A DNA stretch of 64,000 nucleotides from Burkholderia sp. BCC1644. Its GTDB lineage: Bacteria > Pseudomonadota > Gammaproteobacteria > Burkholderiales > Burkholderiaceae. The stretch is from positions 434,001 through 498,000 of the forward strand of contig NZ_CADFEI010000003.1 of NCBI RefSeq assembly GCF_902833225.1, given 5' to 3'. A model generated the notes under the pieces. That model was given only the letters and a program-made list of their open reading frames with translations, was not told the origin of the DNA and did not search any database. The stretch's first letter is position 1. Every line of letters starts with the position of its first letter. The translations under genes and the position numbers were made by a program. Below are positions 9,299 to 17,735 of this stretch, one piece after another.

Positions 9299-9456
9299 GT
9301 CCGGCACATCGGGCTCCCGACGTCGCACCCGTTGCGCGCGCATCCATCTCCGCGCCGCTTCATAACGATTCGACAATTTATTGGTTCCCTCGACGATGCG
9401 CCGTCCGTATCGTTCACCGACTCGTCAGACCAATCGACCAACGGGGGAATCCAACA

Positions 9457-10629
9457 ATGAAACGAATCCGGTCATTCGCACTGCTCGCGCTGCCGGCCGC
9501 GCTCTACGCCGCCGGCGCGCACGCGCAAAGCAGCGTCACGCTGTACGGCATCGCCGACGCGGGCATCGCGTACGTACACAACGCGCAGAACGGGACCGGC
9601 GGCAACGCGTCGAGCCTCGTCAAGTTCAGCAGCGGCAACCTGTCGGGCAGCCGCTGGGGGCTGCGCGGCATCGAGGATCTCGGCAGCGGCCTGTCCGCGC
9701 TGTTCCAGCTCGAAAACGGCTTCAACATCGGCACCGGGGCACTCGGCCAGGGTGGTCGCGAATTCGGCCGCAAGGCCGTCGTCGGCCTCGCGAGCAGCAC
9801 CTACGGCACCGTGACGCTCGGCCGCCAGTACGATCCGGTCGTCGATCTCGTGCAGGGCCTCACGCAGGACAACTATTTCGGCGGCGTGTTCGCGACGCCG
9901 GGCGACCTCGACAACTACGACAACAGCCTGCGCGTCAGTAACTCGGTGAAGTACACGAGCCCGCTGATCTCGGGCTTCCAGTTCGCGGCCCTGTACGGCT
10001 TCGGCGGCGTCGCGGGCTCGACCGGCAACGGTCGCACGTACAGCTTCGGCGCGAGCTACGCGAACGGCCCGCTGTCGCTCGGCGCCGGCTTCTTCTACGC
10101 AAACGGCGGCACGACGGTCGCCAATGGCGTGCGCACGTGGTCGAGCAGCTCGGACACGCTGTTCAACACCGTGATCAACCAGGGCTTCTCGAGCGCGAAG
10201 TCGATCCAGATCGTGCGCGTGGCCGGCCAGTACGTGGCCGGTCCGGCGACCTTCGGTCTCGCGTATTCGAATACGCAGTACGGTGCGGACACGCTGTCGG
10301 CGTTCAGCCAGAACGCGAAGTTCAATAACGGTTCGGCGTTCTTCAACTGGCAGTTCTCGCCGACGCTGCGCGCGGGCGTCGGCTATAACTACACGTCGCT
10401 GACGGGCCCGGCTTCCGCGCACTACAACCAGGTCAACCTCGGCGCGGACTACGCACTGTCGAAGCGCACCGACCTGTATGCGCTGTTCGGCTATCAGAAG
10501 GCGAGCGGCAACACGCTCAACGCGAGCGGCGCGACGGTGAAAGCGGCCGCGTCGGTCGGCTCGTACGGCGTGAACTCCGGCACCGACACGCAGGAACTCG
10601 CGATCGTCGGCATTCGCCACAAGTTCTGA
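9457..10629 (+). CDS. General Gram-negative porin (OmpC/Omp38 family)
   Basis: A 390-residue trimeric diffusion porin of the kind abundant in Burkholderia. The signal peptide is cleaved near GAHA/QSSV. The mature start QSSVTLYGIADAG, the loop LSGSRWGLRGIEDLG and the PEFG-like element near GGREFGRKA are family hallmarks, and the chain ends with the outer-membrane assembly signal RHKF. GGGGG lies before the ATG. It is monocistronic: a strong hairpin follows 25 bases after the stop. Confidence 0.93.
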   Translation: MKRIRSFALLALPAALYAAGAHAQSSVTLYGIADAGIAYVHNAQNGTGGNASSLVKFSSGNLSGSRWGLRGIEDLGSGLSALFQLENGFNIGTGALGQGGREFGRKAVVGLASSTYGTVTLGRQYDPVVDLVQGLTQDNYFGGVFATPGDLDNYDNSLRVSNSVKYTSPLISGFQFAALYGFGGVAGSTGNGRTYSFGASYANGPLSLGAGFFYANGGTTVANGVRTWSSSSDTLFNTVINQGFSSAKSIQIVRVAGQYVAGPATFGLAYSNTQYGADTLSAFSQNAKFNNGSAFFNWQFSPTLRAGVGYNYTSLTGPASAHYNQVNLGADYALSKRTDLYALFGYQKASGNTLNASGATVKAAASVGSYGVNSGTDTQELAIVGIRHKF

Positions 10630-10654
10630 TCGCATCGTCGCACGACGACTGCTG

Positions 10655-10682
10655 GCAGGCGCGCACCACGGTGCGCGCCTGC
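10655..10682 (+). terminator. Hairpin terminator after the porin gene
   Basis: A perfect 13-bp stem (GCAGGCGCGCACC with its complement) closed over only two unpaired bases, 25 bases downstream of the porin stop codon. The following T run is weak (GTTTAC). It is one of the most stable hairpins in the window. Confidence 0.75.
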
Positions 10683-10732
10683 GGCGTTTACACTGTCCTG
10701 CTTCAGGTTCCACACGACGCAAGGAGGCCGGC

Positions 10733-11377
10733 ATGCTGACGGTATGGGGACGACGCAACGCGTTCAACGTCCAGAAGGTGATGTGGCTCGTCGACGAGCT
10801 CGCGCTCGCGCATCGGCACGTACCGGCCGGCGGCCGGTTCGGCGTGCTCGATACGCCCGAATTTCTCGCGATGAATCCGCACGGACGCGTGCCGCTGATC
10901 GACGACGAAGGTTCCGTCGTATGGGAATCGCACAGCATCCTGCGCTACCTAGCCGCGCGTTACGGACGCCCCGGCTTCTGGCACGACGACCCTGCCGAAC
11001 AGTCGCGCGCCGACCGCTGGATGGACTGGGCGCAGACGACGCTGCAACCGGTGTTCCTCAATGGCGTGTTCCGCGGTTACTACCGGACGCCGCCCGAGCA
11101 GCGCGACACCGTGCGCGTCGAGCAGAGCATCGCGCAGTGCGCGCAGCATTTCCGGCTGCTCGACGCGGTGCTGGCCGGGCAGCCGTTTCTCGCCGGCGAC
11201 GCGATCACGCTCGCCGACATCACGGTCGGCACGCATCTGTATCGCTACTTCGAACTCGACATCGCGCGGCCGGACATACCGCACGTGCAAGCGTGGTACG
11301 AACGCCTGCAGACGCGGCCCGCGTATCGCACGCACGTGATGATCCCGTTCGACGACCTGCGCGGCAAGCTCGACTGA
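10733..11377 (+). CDS. Glutathione S-transferase
   Basis: A 214-residue cytosolic GST. The N-terminal thioredoxin-like domain (1-78) has GRRNAFNVQKV, the cis-proline at VP (53-54) and the glutathione-binding Glu65-Ser66 in ESHSIL. The all-helical C-terminal domain contains the FLAGDAITLADI capping box near residue 150. Such enzymes conjugate glutathione to electrophiles or reduce thiols; no specific substrate can be assigned. It starts 50 bases after the porin terminator, so it has its own promoter. Confidence 0.92.
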   Translation: MLTVWGRRNAFNVQKVMWLVDELALAHRHVPAGGRFGVLDTPEFLAMNPHGRVPLIDDEGSVVWESHSILRYLAARYGRPGFWHDDPAEQSRADRWMDWAQTTLQPVFLNGVFRGYYRTPPEQRDTVRVEQSIAQCAQHFRLLDAVLAGQPFLAGDAITLADITVGTHLYRYFELDIARPDIPHVQAWYERLQTRPAYRTHVMIPFDDLRGKLD

Positions 11378-11386
11378 CAGGCATCG

Positions 11387-11440
11387 GGCCGGCAGCGGAA
11401 CGGCTTGCCGGAAGGTCTCGAGAACCTCCGACTGCCGGCC
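11387..11440. terminator. Hairpin between convergent GST and surface-protein genes
   Basis: GGCCGGCAG at 11387-11395 pairs with CTGCCGGCC at 11432-11440. The repeat begins 10 bases after the GST stop and touches the stop codon of the opposite gene, so it can act as a shared terminator. The loop is long (36 bases), which lowers certainty. Confidence 0.45.
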
Positions 11441-11940
11441 TAATGTCGCCGCATGCCTCCCGCCCCGCCCATGCCGCCGAACCGGTGCATGCCGCCGAAT
11501 TCGTGACTCGTACCGACCGGGAACGTGCCATGGTGAAAGCCCGCGCCCACCGGGACGCCGAAGCGGCGATGACCGATCGGGTTGAAGTGGTCGACGTGAT
11601 CGAAGTGGTGGAAGCGATGGAATCGATCGACGAAGATGAAGCTCACGCCCGCGCCGATGAACAGCGGCGGCCCCCAGTACCACGGGTCGTCATACGGATA
11701 GGCTGCCACCGGATACCACAGCACGCTACCGTCGGCACTTTGCACGATCTGCCAGGTGCCGTCGCTTTGCAGGCATGCGCGTCCGACGATTTGCTGCGCC
11801 GTGCCGTCGATGTCCGCTTGCGCGACGACCGCGCGACAGTTCGAGCCGTTGTCCGACGGATCGTCGATCATCTGCGCAAGGACGGACGTGGAAAGACCGA
11901 GACAGACGATGCCTGCCACGGATCGAAACAGGTTGCACAT
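11440..11940 (-). CDS. Exported small protein, RT0821/Lpp0805-like surface protein
   Basis: A 166-residue protein with a signal peptide (cleavage near VLAQ). A central segment (CRAVVAQADIDGTAQQIVGRACLQ and DGTWQIVQ) resembles the C-terminal module of RT0821/Lpp0805-type surface antigens. A Trp/Tyr-rich strand follows (YDDPWYWGPPLFIG), then a tail rich in His, Phe and Gly (FHRFHHFDHVDHFN, then HRFGGMGGAGG). The His-rich tail may bind metal or polar surface partners. Function is unknown. The ATG is the one that gives the signal peptide; nothing is co-transcribed with it. Confidence 0.72.
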   Translation of the reverse strand: MCNLFRSVAGIVCLGLSTSVLAQMIDDPSDNGSNCRAVVAQADIDGTAQQIVGRACLQSDGTWQIVQSADGSVLWYPVAAYPYDDPWYWGPPLFIGAGVSFIFVDRFHRFHHFDHVDHFNPIGHRRFGVPVGAGFHHGTFPVGTSHEFGGMHRFGGMGGAGGMRRH

Positions 11941-12161
11941 GATCGGCTCCTGCGTTGTTGCCCCCGACCACTCGATCCCCGGTGCCGCTGGCGGCGCCCG
12001 GTACACCGGTTTGCTTGCACACGATCGATCGCGCGGCGGTCTTGGCTCGCCGCGTCGTCGTGCAGGGTCTCCTGACGGCTAAACGATGCGGCCTGCCGGG
12101 TTATTCCTGGGGTCTGGATGCGAATGGCCGTGGCCGCAACCCTCGGCACGCGCAGCCGGGC

Positions 12162-12629
12162 TCAGCGCATGGCCGGGCGAGCCGCGACGCGGTAGACAAC
12201 CGCTGCCGTGACCCCGAATACCAGATGGGCCACCAGCGTGATCGCGCCGCGAACCGCGATGAACCACGGGAAGATTGCCGTGAAGGCGTACAGGTTGACG
12301 CCGTACAGGATGAGGCCGAACGCGCCGCCGGCGAGCAGCGTGGCGCGCAGCGACCATCCATGGACCAGCCGCGCCAGCACGGCTGCATAGGCCAGCGAAA
12401 GCGCGGCATGCACGAGTGTCGCCACACCCATGACCAGCGGATCGAAACCGCCGGGCGCACCGAGCACGCTGCGCCCCATCACGATGGCCGCCGTGAGGCG
12501 CGCGTCGCGAAGCAGGTTCCGAACGGCGTCATCGCCGACGATCGCCCAGAGCAGCAGCTCGATGACGGTCGATCCGACCGCCGCACCGAACGCCGCCCAG
12601 AGCATCGGGGCCAGACGGATTTGTTTCAA
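12162..12629 (-). CDS. Small integral membrane protein, unknown function
   Basis: About 155 residues with four hydrophobic segments: MLWAAFGAAVGSTVIELLLW, GVATLVHAALSLAYAAVLA, LLAGGAFGLILYGVNLYAF and ITLVAHLVFGVTAAVVY. I recognise no named family. The start is uncertain. TTG at 12629 has GGTGG upstream, ATG at 12605 has no ribosome site, and an upstream TTG at 12713 would overlap the preceding gene by 35 bases. It lies 49 bases after the gene for a 221-residue unknown protein and may be transcribed with it. Confidence 0.6.
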   Translation of the reverse strand: MKQIRLAPMLWAAFGAAVGSTVIELLLWAIVGDDAVRNLLRDARLTAAIVMGRSVLGAPGGFDPLVMGVATLVHAALSLAYAAVLARLVHGWSLRATLLAGGAFGLILYGVNLYAFTAIFPWFIAVRGAITLVAHLVFGVTAAVVYRVAARPAMR

Positions 12630-12678
12630 TGGTCGTCCACCATCGCGACCGGCGGATGCGTGGAGTCGCCGTGCGGCA

Positions 12679-13344
12679 TTACGCAGGGCGCTCGCAATCC
12701 GACCAGTACGCAAACGGGTCGCGATGCTTCGGATAGTGCTCGTCGAGCCATTTCAGCAATGTCGCGCGAGCGTTGTCCATGTCGGCTTTCAGCGACGACG
12801 TCGTGAGTTCGTGCATGTCGACGGACTTTTCGCGGTCGATCACGAAGCAGTTCCAGTCGGGGCCGTCCAGATCCGGATCGTCGGACGCCTTCGACGACTT
12901 GCTCCAGCCGAAGCGCTTGCGCGCGTCGATGAAGTAGCGCGGGTGCACTTTCAGATACGACATCTCGCCGCCCTGCAGGCTGCTCTCGGCGCGCAACACG
13001 TCGTGTTCGTCGACGATCTGCGTGACTTCCGGAAGGCGGCGCGAGCGCCATCCGGCCGGCAGCGTCGCCACGGCCCGGATGCTGTCGTACGTCCCCCATT
13101 CCAGCCCCCATGCTTCGGCCATGCGCTTCATGAACGCATCGGCGCTCGGATAGCCGCGCAACTGGATCCGGGTCGACAGCGTGACTTCGACGCGGCCGCC
13201 GGATGCACTGGACACCTCGTCGCCCGCCGCTTCGAACGGATTGCCGGGGCGCGGCGATGAGCGCGTCGCGTCCGCAGGCGCCATGCCCGAAAACAGTTGA
13301 TCCAGCGCTGCACGCGCTTTCGACGACTTGTCTGGTCTATTCAT
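12679..13344 (-). CDS. Soluble protein of unknown function, 221 residues
   Basis: I do not recognise this protein. The first 60 residues are polar and rich in Lys, Ser, Pro and Ala (likely disordered, including KSSKARAALDQLFSGM). The rest looks like one compact domain with strands VEVTLSTRIQLRGYPS and SYLKVHPRYFIDARK and conserved-looking Trp and Tyr, ending in YPKHRDPFAYWSDCERPA. There is no signal peptide or membrane segment. AGGGAA precedes the ATG. The N-terminal pattern resembles plasmid-type accessory proteins, but I cannot name a family. Confidence 0.7.
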   Translation of the reverse strand: MNRPDKSSKARAALDQLFSGMAPADATRSSPRPGNPFEAAGDEVSSASGGRVEVTLSTRIQLRGYPSADAFMKRMAEAWGLEWGTYDSIRAVATLPAGWRSRRLPEVTQIVDEHDVLRAESSLQGGEMSYLKVHPRYFIDARKRFGWSKSSKASDDPDLDGPDWNCFVIDREKSVDMHELTTSSLKADMDNARATLLKWLDEHYPKHRDPFAYWSDCERPA

Positions 13345-13540
13345 CGGTTCCCTTTTCTGCAAATTTGAACCCGTACTGCCATTGTTGGAGATTGGCTCGC
13401 CGCCGGCCAAAGGTGTGATTCTGCCGCACTGCGGCGATCTCGCCGTATTCCGCGGCTGCATTGTAACGATCTGGCGACGGCGGTCGAGCGAATGGTACGG
13501 GCACAGCACGCTCCGTCGCATCCACGGCATGCCGCGCGCC

Positions 13541-14518
13541 CTACCCCAACGCCTTCACCATCCGCTCCATCAGCGCCAGCACCTCCGGCCGATTCTCGCC
13601 CTTCGCATGCACGAAGTGATACCTGAGCAGCGAATCGACTTCATGGCGGCTGACGCGAACGAGCGCGCTGCGCTTCAGGTACGCATCCGCGAGCGGCGTT
13701 CGCGCGAGCGCCACGCCGAGCCCCGCTTCAGCCGCCGCGAGGACGAGGTTGTAATCCTCGAACCGACGATCCTGCGCCCGCGGCTTGAACGGAATGCCGA
13801 GCCCGTCGAACCAGGTGCGCCAGCCCGTCACGTCGGAATCGTGCAGCAACGGCATGTCGAGCAGCGCGGCGTCGCCGGCCCGGCGGCGCGCCTTCGCCAG
13901 TTGCTCGGCAAGCCGCGGATGCGCAACCGGATACAGCCGCTCCGGCATGAACGCACGCGTTTCGAGCTGACGCCAGTTGCCGCGCCCGTAACGGATCGAC
14001 AGATCGGCTTCGCCGCCGGCGATATCGACGTTGCGCAGTTCGATGCCGAGCTCGATACGCAGCGCGGGCGCTTCGCTTTCGAGCACATGCTGCCGCTCCA
14101 ACAGCCAGAGCTGCGCGAACGCGGGCACCACGCTCATCCGGACCAGTCGCGGCGTACGCGGCGAGCGCCACTGATCGGCCGCGCCGTCGATGATCGCGAA
14201 CGCCTGCTCGATCCGGCCGACGAAGCGCTGCCCGTCCGGCGTCAGGCGCACGCCGCGCGCATGCCGCTCGAACAGCGCCATCCCGAGCCAGTTTTCGACG
14301 GCGGCGACCCGCCGGCTGATCGCGCCGTGCGTGACGCCGGAAACATCGGCGGCCGCGAGAAACGAACCCTCGCGCGCCACCGTGCAGACCGTCTCCAGGC
14401 TCGCGAGCGGCGGCCTCGGCCCGGGCGCCGGCGCGGCGACCGGCAGCGCGTCCACGACCTGACGCGCACGCCCCGGACCGGCCGCCCGACGCGAACCCGA
14501 GCTGTGAGCCATATTCAT
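13541..14518 (-). CDS. LysR-family regulator (GcvA/AmpR-like)
   Basis: A 325-residue LysR protein. It has an unusual 36-residue Ala/Pro/Arg-rich extension before the winged helix-turn-helix (about 38-98: LASLETVCTVAREGSFLAAADV, then AISRRVAAVENWLGMALFERH). The effector domain shows the GcvA-type LRIELGIELRNVDIAGGEADLSIRYG. It is divergent from an EamA exporter with only 57 bases between the starts, so it almost certainly controls that exporter. If translation began nearer the HTH the extension would vanish, but no good internal start is obvious. Confidence 0.88.
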   Translation of the reverse strand: MNMAHSSGSRRAAGPGRARQVVDALPVAAPAPGPRPPLASLETVCTVAREGSFLAAADVSGVTHGAISRRVAAVENWLGMALFERHARGVRLTPDGQRFVGRIEQAFAIIDGAADQWRSPRTPRLVRMSVVPAFAQLWLLERQHVLESEAPALRIELGIELRNVDIAGGEADLSIRYGRGNWRQLETRAFMPERLYPVAHPRLAEQLAKARRRAGDAALLDMPLLHDSDVTGWRTWFDGLGIPFKPRAQDRRFEDYNLVLAAAEAGLGVALARTPLADAYLKRSALVRVSRHEVDSLLRYHFVHAKGENRPEVLALMERMVKALG

Positions 14519-14575
14519 ATCCGGGTGTTGATCTGTGCGCTAGCTTAACATCTCGCCACGCCGCACCATGGGCGC

Positions 14576-15475
14576 ATGAATACCCTTTCCACATCGACGT
14601 CGCGCGGCGCGCGACAACCGCTCGTCGCGGCAGGCGCGGTCGCGTTCACGATCGTCTCGTGGGCGTCCGCTTTCCCGTTCATCCGGATCGGCCTGCACGG
14701 CCTCGCGCCGCTGCAGCTCGCGTCGGCACGCTTCGCGACCGCGGCGCTGCTCGTGATCGCGTGGCTCGCATGGCGGCGACCGCCACTGCCGGCGAAAGGC
14801 GACGCGCTGCGCTTCGTCGCGTGCGGCTTTCTCGGCATCGCGCTTTACAACGCACTGCTCAATACCGGCGAGCAGACCGTGTCGGCCGGTGCGGCGAGTT
14901 TCATCGTGAACACGCTGCCGATCTTCACCGCGCTGCTGGCCGCCGTGTTTCTGCGCGAGCGCTTCAATCGCTGGGGATGGCTCGGTTCGCTGGTCAGCCT
15001 GGCCGGCATCGCGGTGATCGCGCAAGGGCAGCCGGGCGGCCTCGTGCTCGGTTCGGGAAGCACGCTGATTCTCGGCGCGGCGCTGTGTTCGGCCAGCTAT
15101 TTCGTGTTGCAGCGGCGGTTGATTCCCGTCTACGGCGCACTGACCTGTACCGCATACACGCTGCTGGCCGGCGCGGTGCTGCTCACGCCCTGGCTGCCCG
15201 GCGCGCTCGGCTCGCTCGCGGGCGGGTCGCGCGATACGGCGCTGGCCGTCGTCGTGCTCGGCGTATTTCCCGCCGCGCTGGGTTATGCAACCTGGACCTT
15301 CGCGCTCGGCTACTTCGGCGCGGCGCGCGCGGCCAACTTCCTCTATCTGACGCCGGCGGTCGCGACGCTGCTGTCGATGGCGCTGACGGGCGAACGGCCC
15401 GGCATCGCGACGGCATGCGGTGGCCTGCTGGCAATTGCTGGCGTGGTCTTCGTCGCATTCCGCGGACGTTCGTAG
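14576..15475 (+). CDS. EamA/DMT-family metabolite exporter
   Basis: A 299-residue inner-membrane protein with two EamA repeats (about ten helices): repeat 1 from AFTIVSWASAFPFIRIGL to FLRERFNRWGWLGSLVSLAG, repeat 2 from ILGAALCSASYFVLQRR to the end. This family exports amino acids, purines or small organics. The adjacent divergent LysR gene suggests that the regulator senses the exported compound, but the compound cannot be told from sequence. Confidence 0.9.
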   Translation: MNTLSTSTSRGARQPLVAAGAVAFTIVSWASAFPFIRIGLHGLAPLQLASARFATAALLVIAWLAWRRPPLPAKGDALRFVACGFLGIALYNALLNTGEQTVSAGAASFIVNTLPIFTALLAAVFLRERFNRWGWLGSLVSLAGIAVIAQGQPGGLVLGSGSTLILGAALCSASYFVLQRRLIPVYGALTCTAYTLLAGAVLLTPWLPGALGSLAGGSRDTALAVVVLGVFPAALGYATWTFALGYFGAARAANFLYLTPAVATLLSMALTGERPGIATACGGLLAIAGVVFVAFRGRS

Positions 15476-16098
15476 GATCGCAACCATGGCGAATGTCCGT
15501 GCCGGCCCGGCGATCCGGAAACGGGCGGATCGAAAAGCACTGCGGTATCTGCGAAGCGGAATGGATCATCCGGGCCGTGTTGGCCGCGCCCATTCGCAGA
15601 CGCCGCCGGGCTTGACCGTTAGTTGCATTACAACGAATACAACCGTTGATGAAGCCAGCCGACGAAACCGGATACGCACTCGCGAGTGACCAAACTGTGC
15701 AGACAAATCGACCGAACAGTTCCGGATTGACCGCGCATCAGTGTGCATGGCTTCGCCCCGGCGACCGGCCGAATAATGGATACGGCCGTAAGGCCATCGA
15801 CAGCGAACCGCAGCCTGCGGCCCGCCGCAGCGCACGATTTCCGGCATCCGGAGCCTTCGACATCCGGGCGTCGGCCCGCGACGCGATTCGCCGCAGCGCG
15901 CAAAATCGGCTTCATATATATTCATACGAATTGCATGACGTCCGGCGACGATTCGCCTGCTCGCCCGGGCTGCCGTCACACCAGCGGACGCCATGCAAGT
16001 GAAGCCCGTGATGGGTATGGAGACTCGTCCGATCGCCCCGGCACGCTGGCCGGCCGGTCGAGACGTCAATAGAAAGACATTCAATTCGGAGATGGCAG
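15476..16098. other. 623-base intergenic region upstream of the livJ-like gene
   Basis: No convincing gene on either strand; the longest open frame has Burkholderia shadow-frame composition (Arg/Cys-rich). A short AT-rich island at about 15908-15935 (TTCATATATATTCATACG) is the likeliest promoter area for the downstream binding-protein gene. GGAG sits 8 bases before its ATG. Confidence 0.5.
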
Positions 16099-17253
16099 AT
16101 GGAACGAAGCACTGTCGGCATGCGCTGCAAACCCCTGATCACCGTTGCACTGGCTGCCGCCGCATTCGCGGCCGCATCGACGGCAATGGCCGACCAGGTC
16201 GTGAAGATCGGCAGCGTCGAACCGACGACGGGCGGCATCTCGCACCTCGGCAAGGACAACGAGAACGGCGCGCGCCTCGCGGTCGAGGAAATCAACGCAA
16301 AGGGCCTGACGATCGGCGGCAAGAAGATCACGCTGCAGCTCGACGCGCAGGATGACGCGGCCGACCCGCGGCAAGCCACGCAGGTTGCGCAGAAGCTCGT
16401 CGACGACAAGGTCGTCGCCGTCATCGGCCACCTGAACTCGGGCACGTCGATCCCGGCATCGAAGATCTACAGCGACGCGGGCATCGTGCAGATCTCGCCG
16501 TCGGCCACGAACCCGACCTACACGCAGCAAGGCTTCAAGACGACCTACCGCGTCGTCGCGACCGATGCGCAGCAGGGTCCGGCGCTCGCGAGCTACGCGC
16601 AGGCGAAGGGCGTGAAGAGCGTCGCGGTGATCGACGATTCGACCGCGTACGGCCAGGGCCTCGCGAACGAGTTCGAGAAGAAGGCGAAGGCGCTCGGCCT
16701 GAAGGTGCTGTCGCACGACGCGACCAACGACAAGGCCGTCGACTTCCGCGCGATCCTGACGAAGGTCAAGGGCGAGAACCCGGACGCGATCATGTACGGC
16801 GGCATGGACGCAACCGGCGGCCCGCTCGCGAAGCAGGCGAAGCAGCTCGGCCTGCGCGCGAAGATCCTGTCCGGCGACGGCGTGTGCACCGACTCGCTGG
16901 CCGAACTTGCCGGCCCGGCGGCCGACAACGTGCTGTGCTCGCAGGCAGGCGCGGCACTCGAGAAGATGCCGGGCGGCGCGGACTTCCTCGCGAAGTACCA
17001 GAAGCGTTTCAACCAGGGCATCAAGTTCGATGCGCCGTTCGCGTATGACGCGGTCTACATCGCGGTCGACGCGATGAAGCGCGCGAACTCGACCGACCCG
17101 GCGAAGATCCTCGCCGCAATGCCGTCGACGAAGTACGACGGCGTGATCGGCACGACGACGTTCGACGCGAAGGGCGACCTGACGCACGGGATCATCTCGA
17201 TCTACGGCTACAAGGGCGGCAAGAAGACCTTCCTCGACCAGGTGAAGATGTAA
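16099..17253 (+). CDS. Branched-chain amino-acid-type periplasmic binding protein
   Basis: A 384-residue type I solute-binding protein (Peripla_BP_6 / LivJ family). The signal peptide ends near STAMADQ. The mature start VVKIGSVEPTTGGISHLGKDNENGARLAVEEIN, then VIGHLNSGTSIPASKIYSDAGI and VIDDSTAYGQGLANEF, are textbook LivJ features. It has no livHMGF partners in the window, so it must share a transporter encoded elsewhere or act as a sensor. A second Met (16120) could be the true start. A long hairpin follows the stop. Confidence 0.93.
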   Translation: MERSTVGMRCKPLITVALAAAAFAAASTAMADQVVKIGSVEPTTGGISHLGKDNENGARLAVEEINAKGLTIGGKKITLQLDAQDDAADPRQATQVAQKLVDDKVVAVIGHLNSGTSIPASKIYSDAGIVQISPSATNPTYTQQGFKTTYRVVATDAQQGPALASYAQAKGVKSVAVIDDSTAYGQGLANEFEKKAKALGLKVLSHDATNDKAVDFRAILTKVKGENPDAIMYGGMDATGGPLAKQAKQLGLRAKILSGDGVCTDSLAELAGPAADNVLCSQAGAALEKMPGGADFLAKYQKRFNQGIKFDAPFAYDAVYIAVDAMKRANSTDPAKILAAMPSTKYDGVIGTTTFDAKGDLTHGIISIYGYKGGKKTFLDQVKM

Positions 17254-17259
17254 CCCGCC

Positions 17260-17305
17260 GCGGCGCCGGCACGACGGGAACGCCACCCGTCCGCGCCGGC
17301 GCCGC
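17260..17305 (+). terminator. Two-tier hairpin terminator after livJ-like gene
   Basis: GCGGCGCCGGC (17260-17270) pairs with GCCGGCGCCGC (17295-17305). Inside the loop GACGGG pairs with CCCGTC, giving a long stacked stem 7 bases after the stop. A partial T run follows (GATTTCTGATT). It separates the binding-protein gene from the small HTH gene. Confidence 0.7.
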
Positions 17306-17340
17306 GCGGGCCGATTTCTGATTCACGGAGACGAAGCATC

Positions 17341-17643
17341 ATGTGTGCAATGGCGTATGCGGAATTTCAACAGGAGTTGAAGAAAGCCCAATTGACGGCG
17401 CGCGAGTTCGCCCGTCTGATCCGGATGAACGAAAGTTCGATCACGAACTATTCGAGCAAGGGCACCGTCCCGTCCCACCTCGCGGTCATCGCGAAACTGA
17501 TCGGCACGCTGGCCGCGCACGAGATCGATTTCCGGCGCGTGATCCGGCAGATGCGGATCGAGCCGAAACGGCCGCGCGGCGTCGGCGTGTTTCCCGCGGC
17601 CGAAAAGCCGCGCGCACGGAAGGCCGCGAAAGCCGAAGCCTGA
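17341..17643 (+). CDS. Small helix-turn-helix protein
   Basis: A 100-residue protein with an XRE-like HTH in the first half (FQQELKKAQLTAREFARLIR, then NESSITNYSSKGTVPSHLAVIAKLIG, residues 9-60). A second helix pair follows, with a Lys/Arg/Ala tail (PRARKAAKAEA). GGAGA lies 9 bases before the ATG. It resembles phage- or plasmid-type Cro/C1 repressors in size. It stands alone between a terminator and the convergent ydiJ gene; target genes are unknown. Confidence 0.75.
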   Translation: MCAMAYAEFQQELKKAQLTAREFARLIRMNESSITNYSSKGTVPSHLAVIAKLIGTLAAHEIDFRRVIRQMRIEPKRPRGVGVFPAAEKPRARKAAKAEA

Positions 17644-17735
17644 ACCACGACATGCGTCGAACGCGGCAAGGAGATGGCCGCGCGACGCTCGATCGATACA
17701 CCCTCACGGGCCACGCGATACGCGCCGCCCGATCG

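Noticed and set aside
15566..16084. A 172-codon minus-strand frame upstream of the livJ-like gene
   Set aside because: No ribosome site, no family likeness, Arg/Cys-rich composition.
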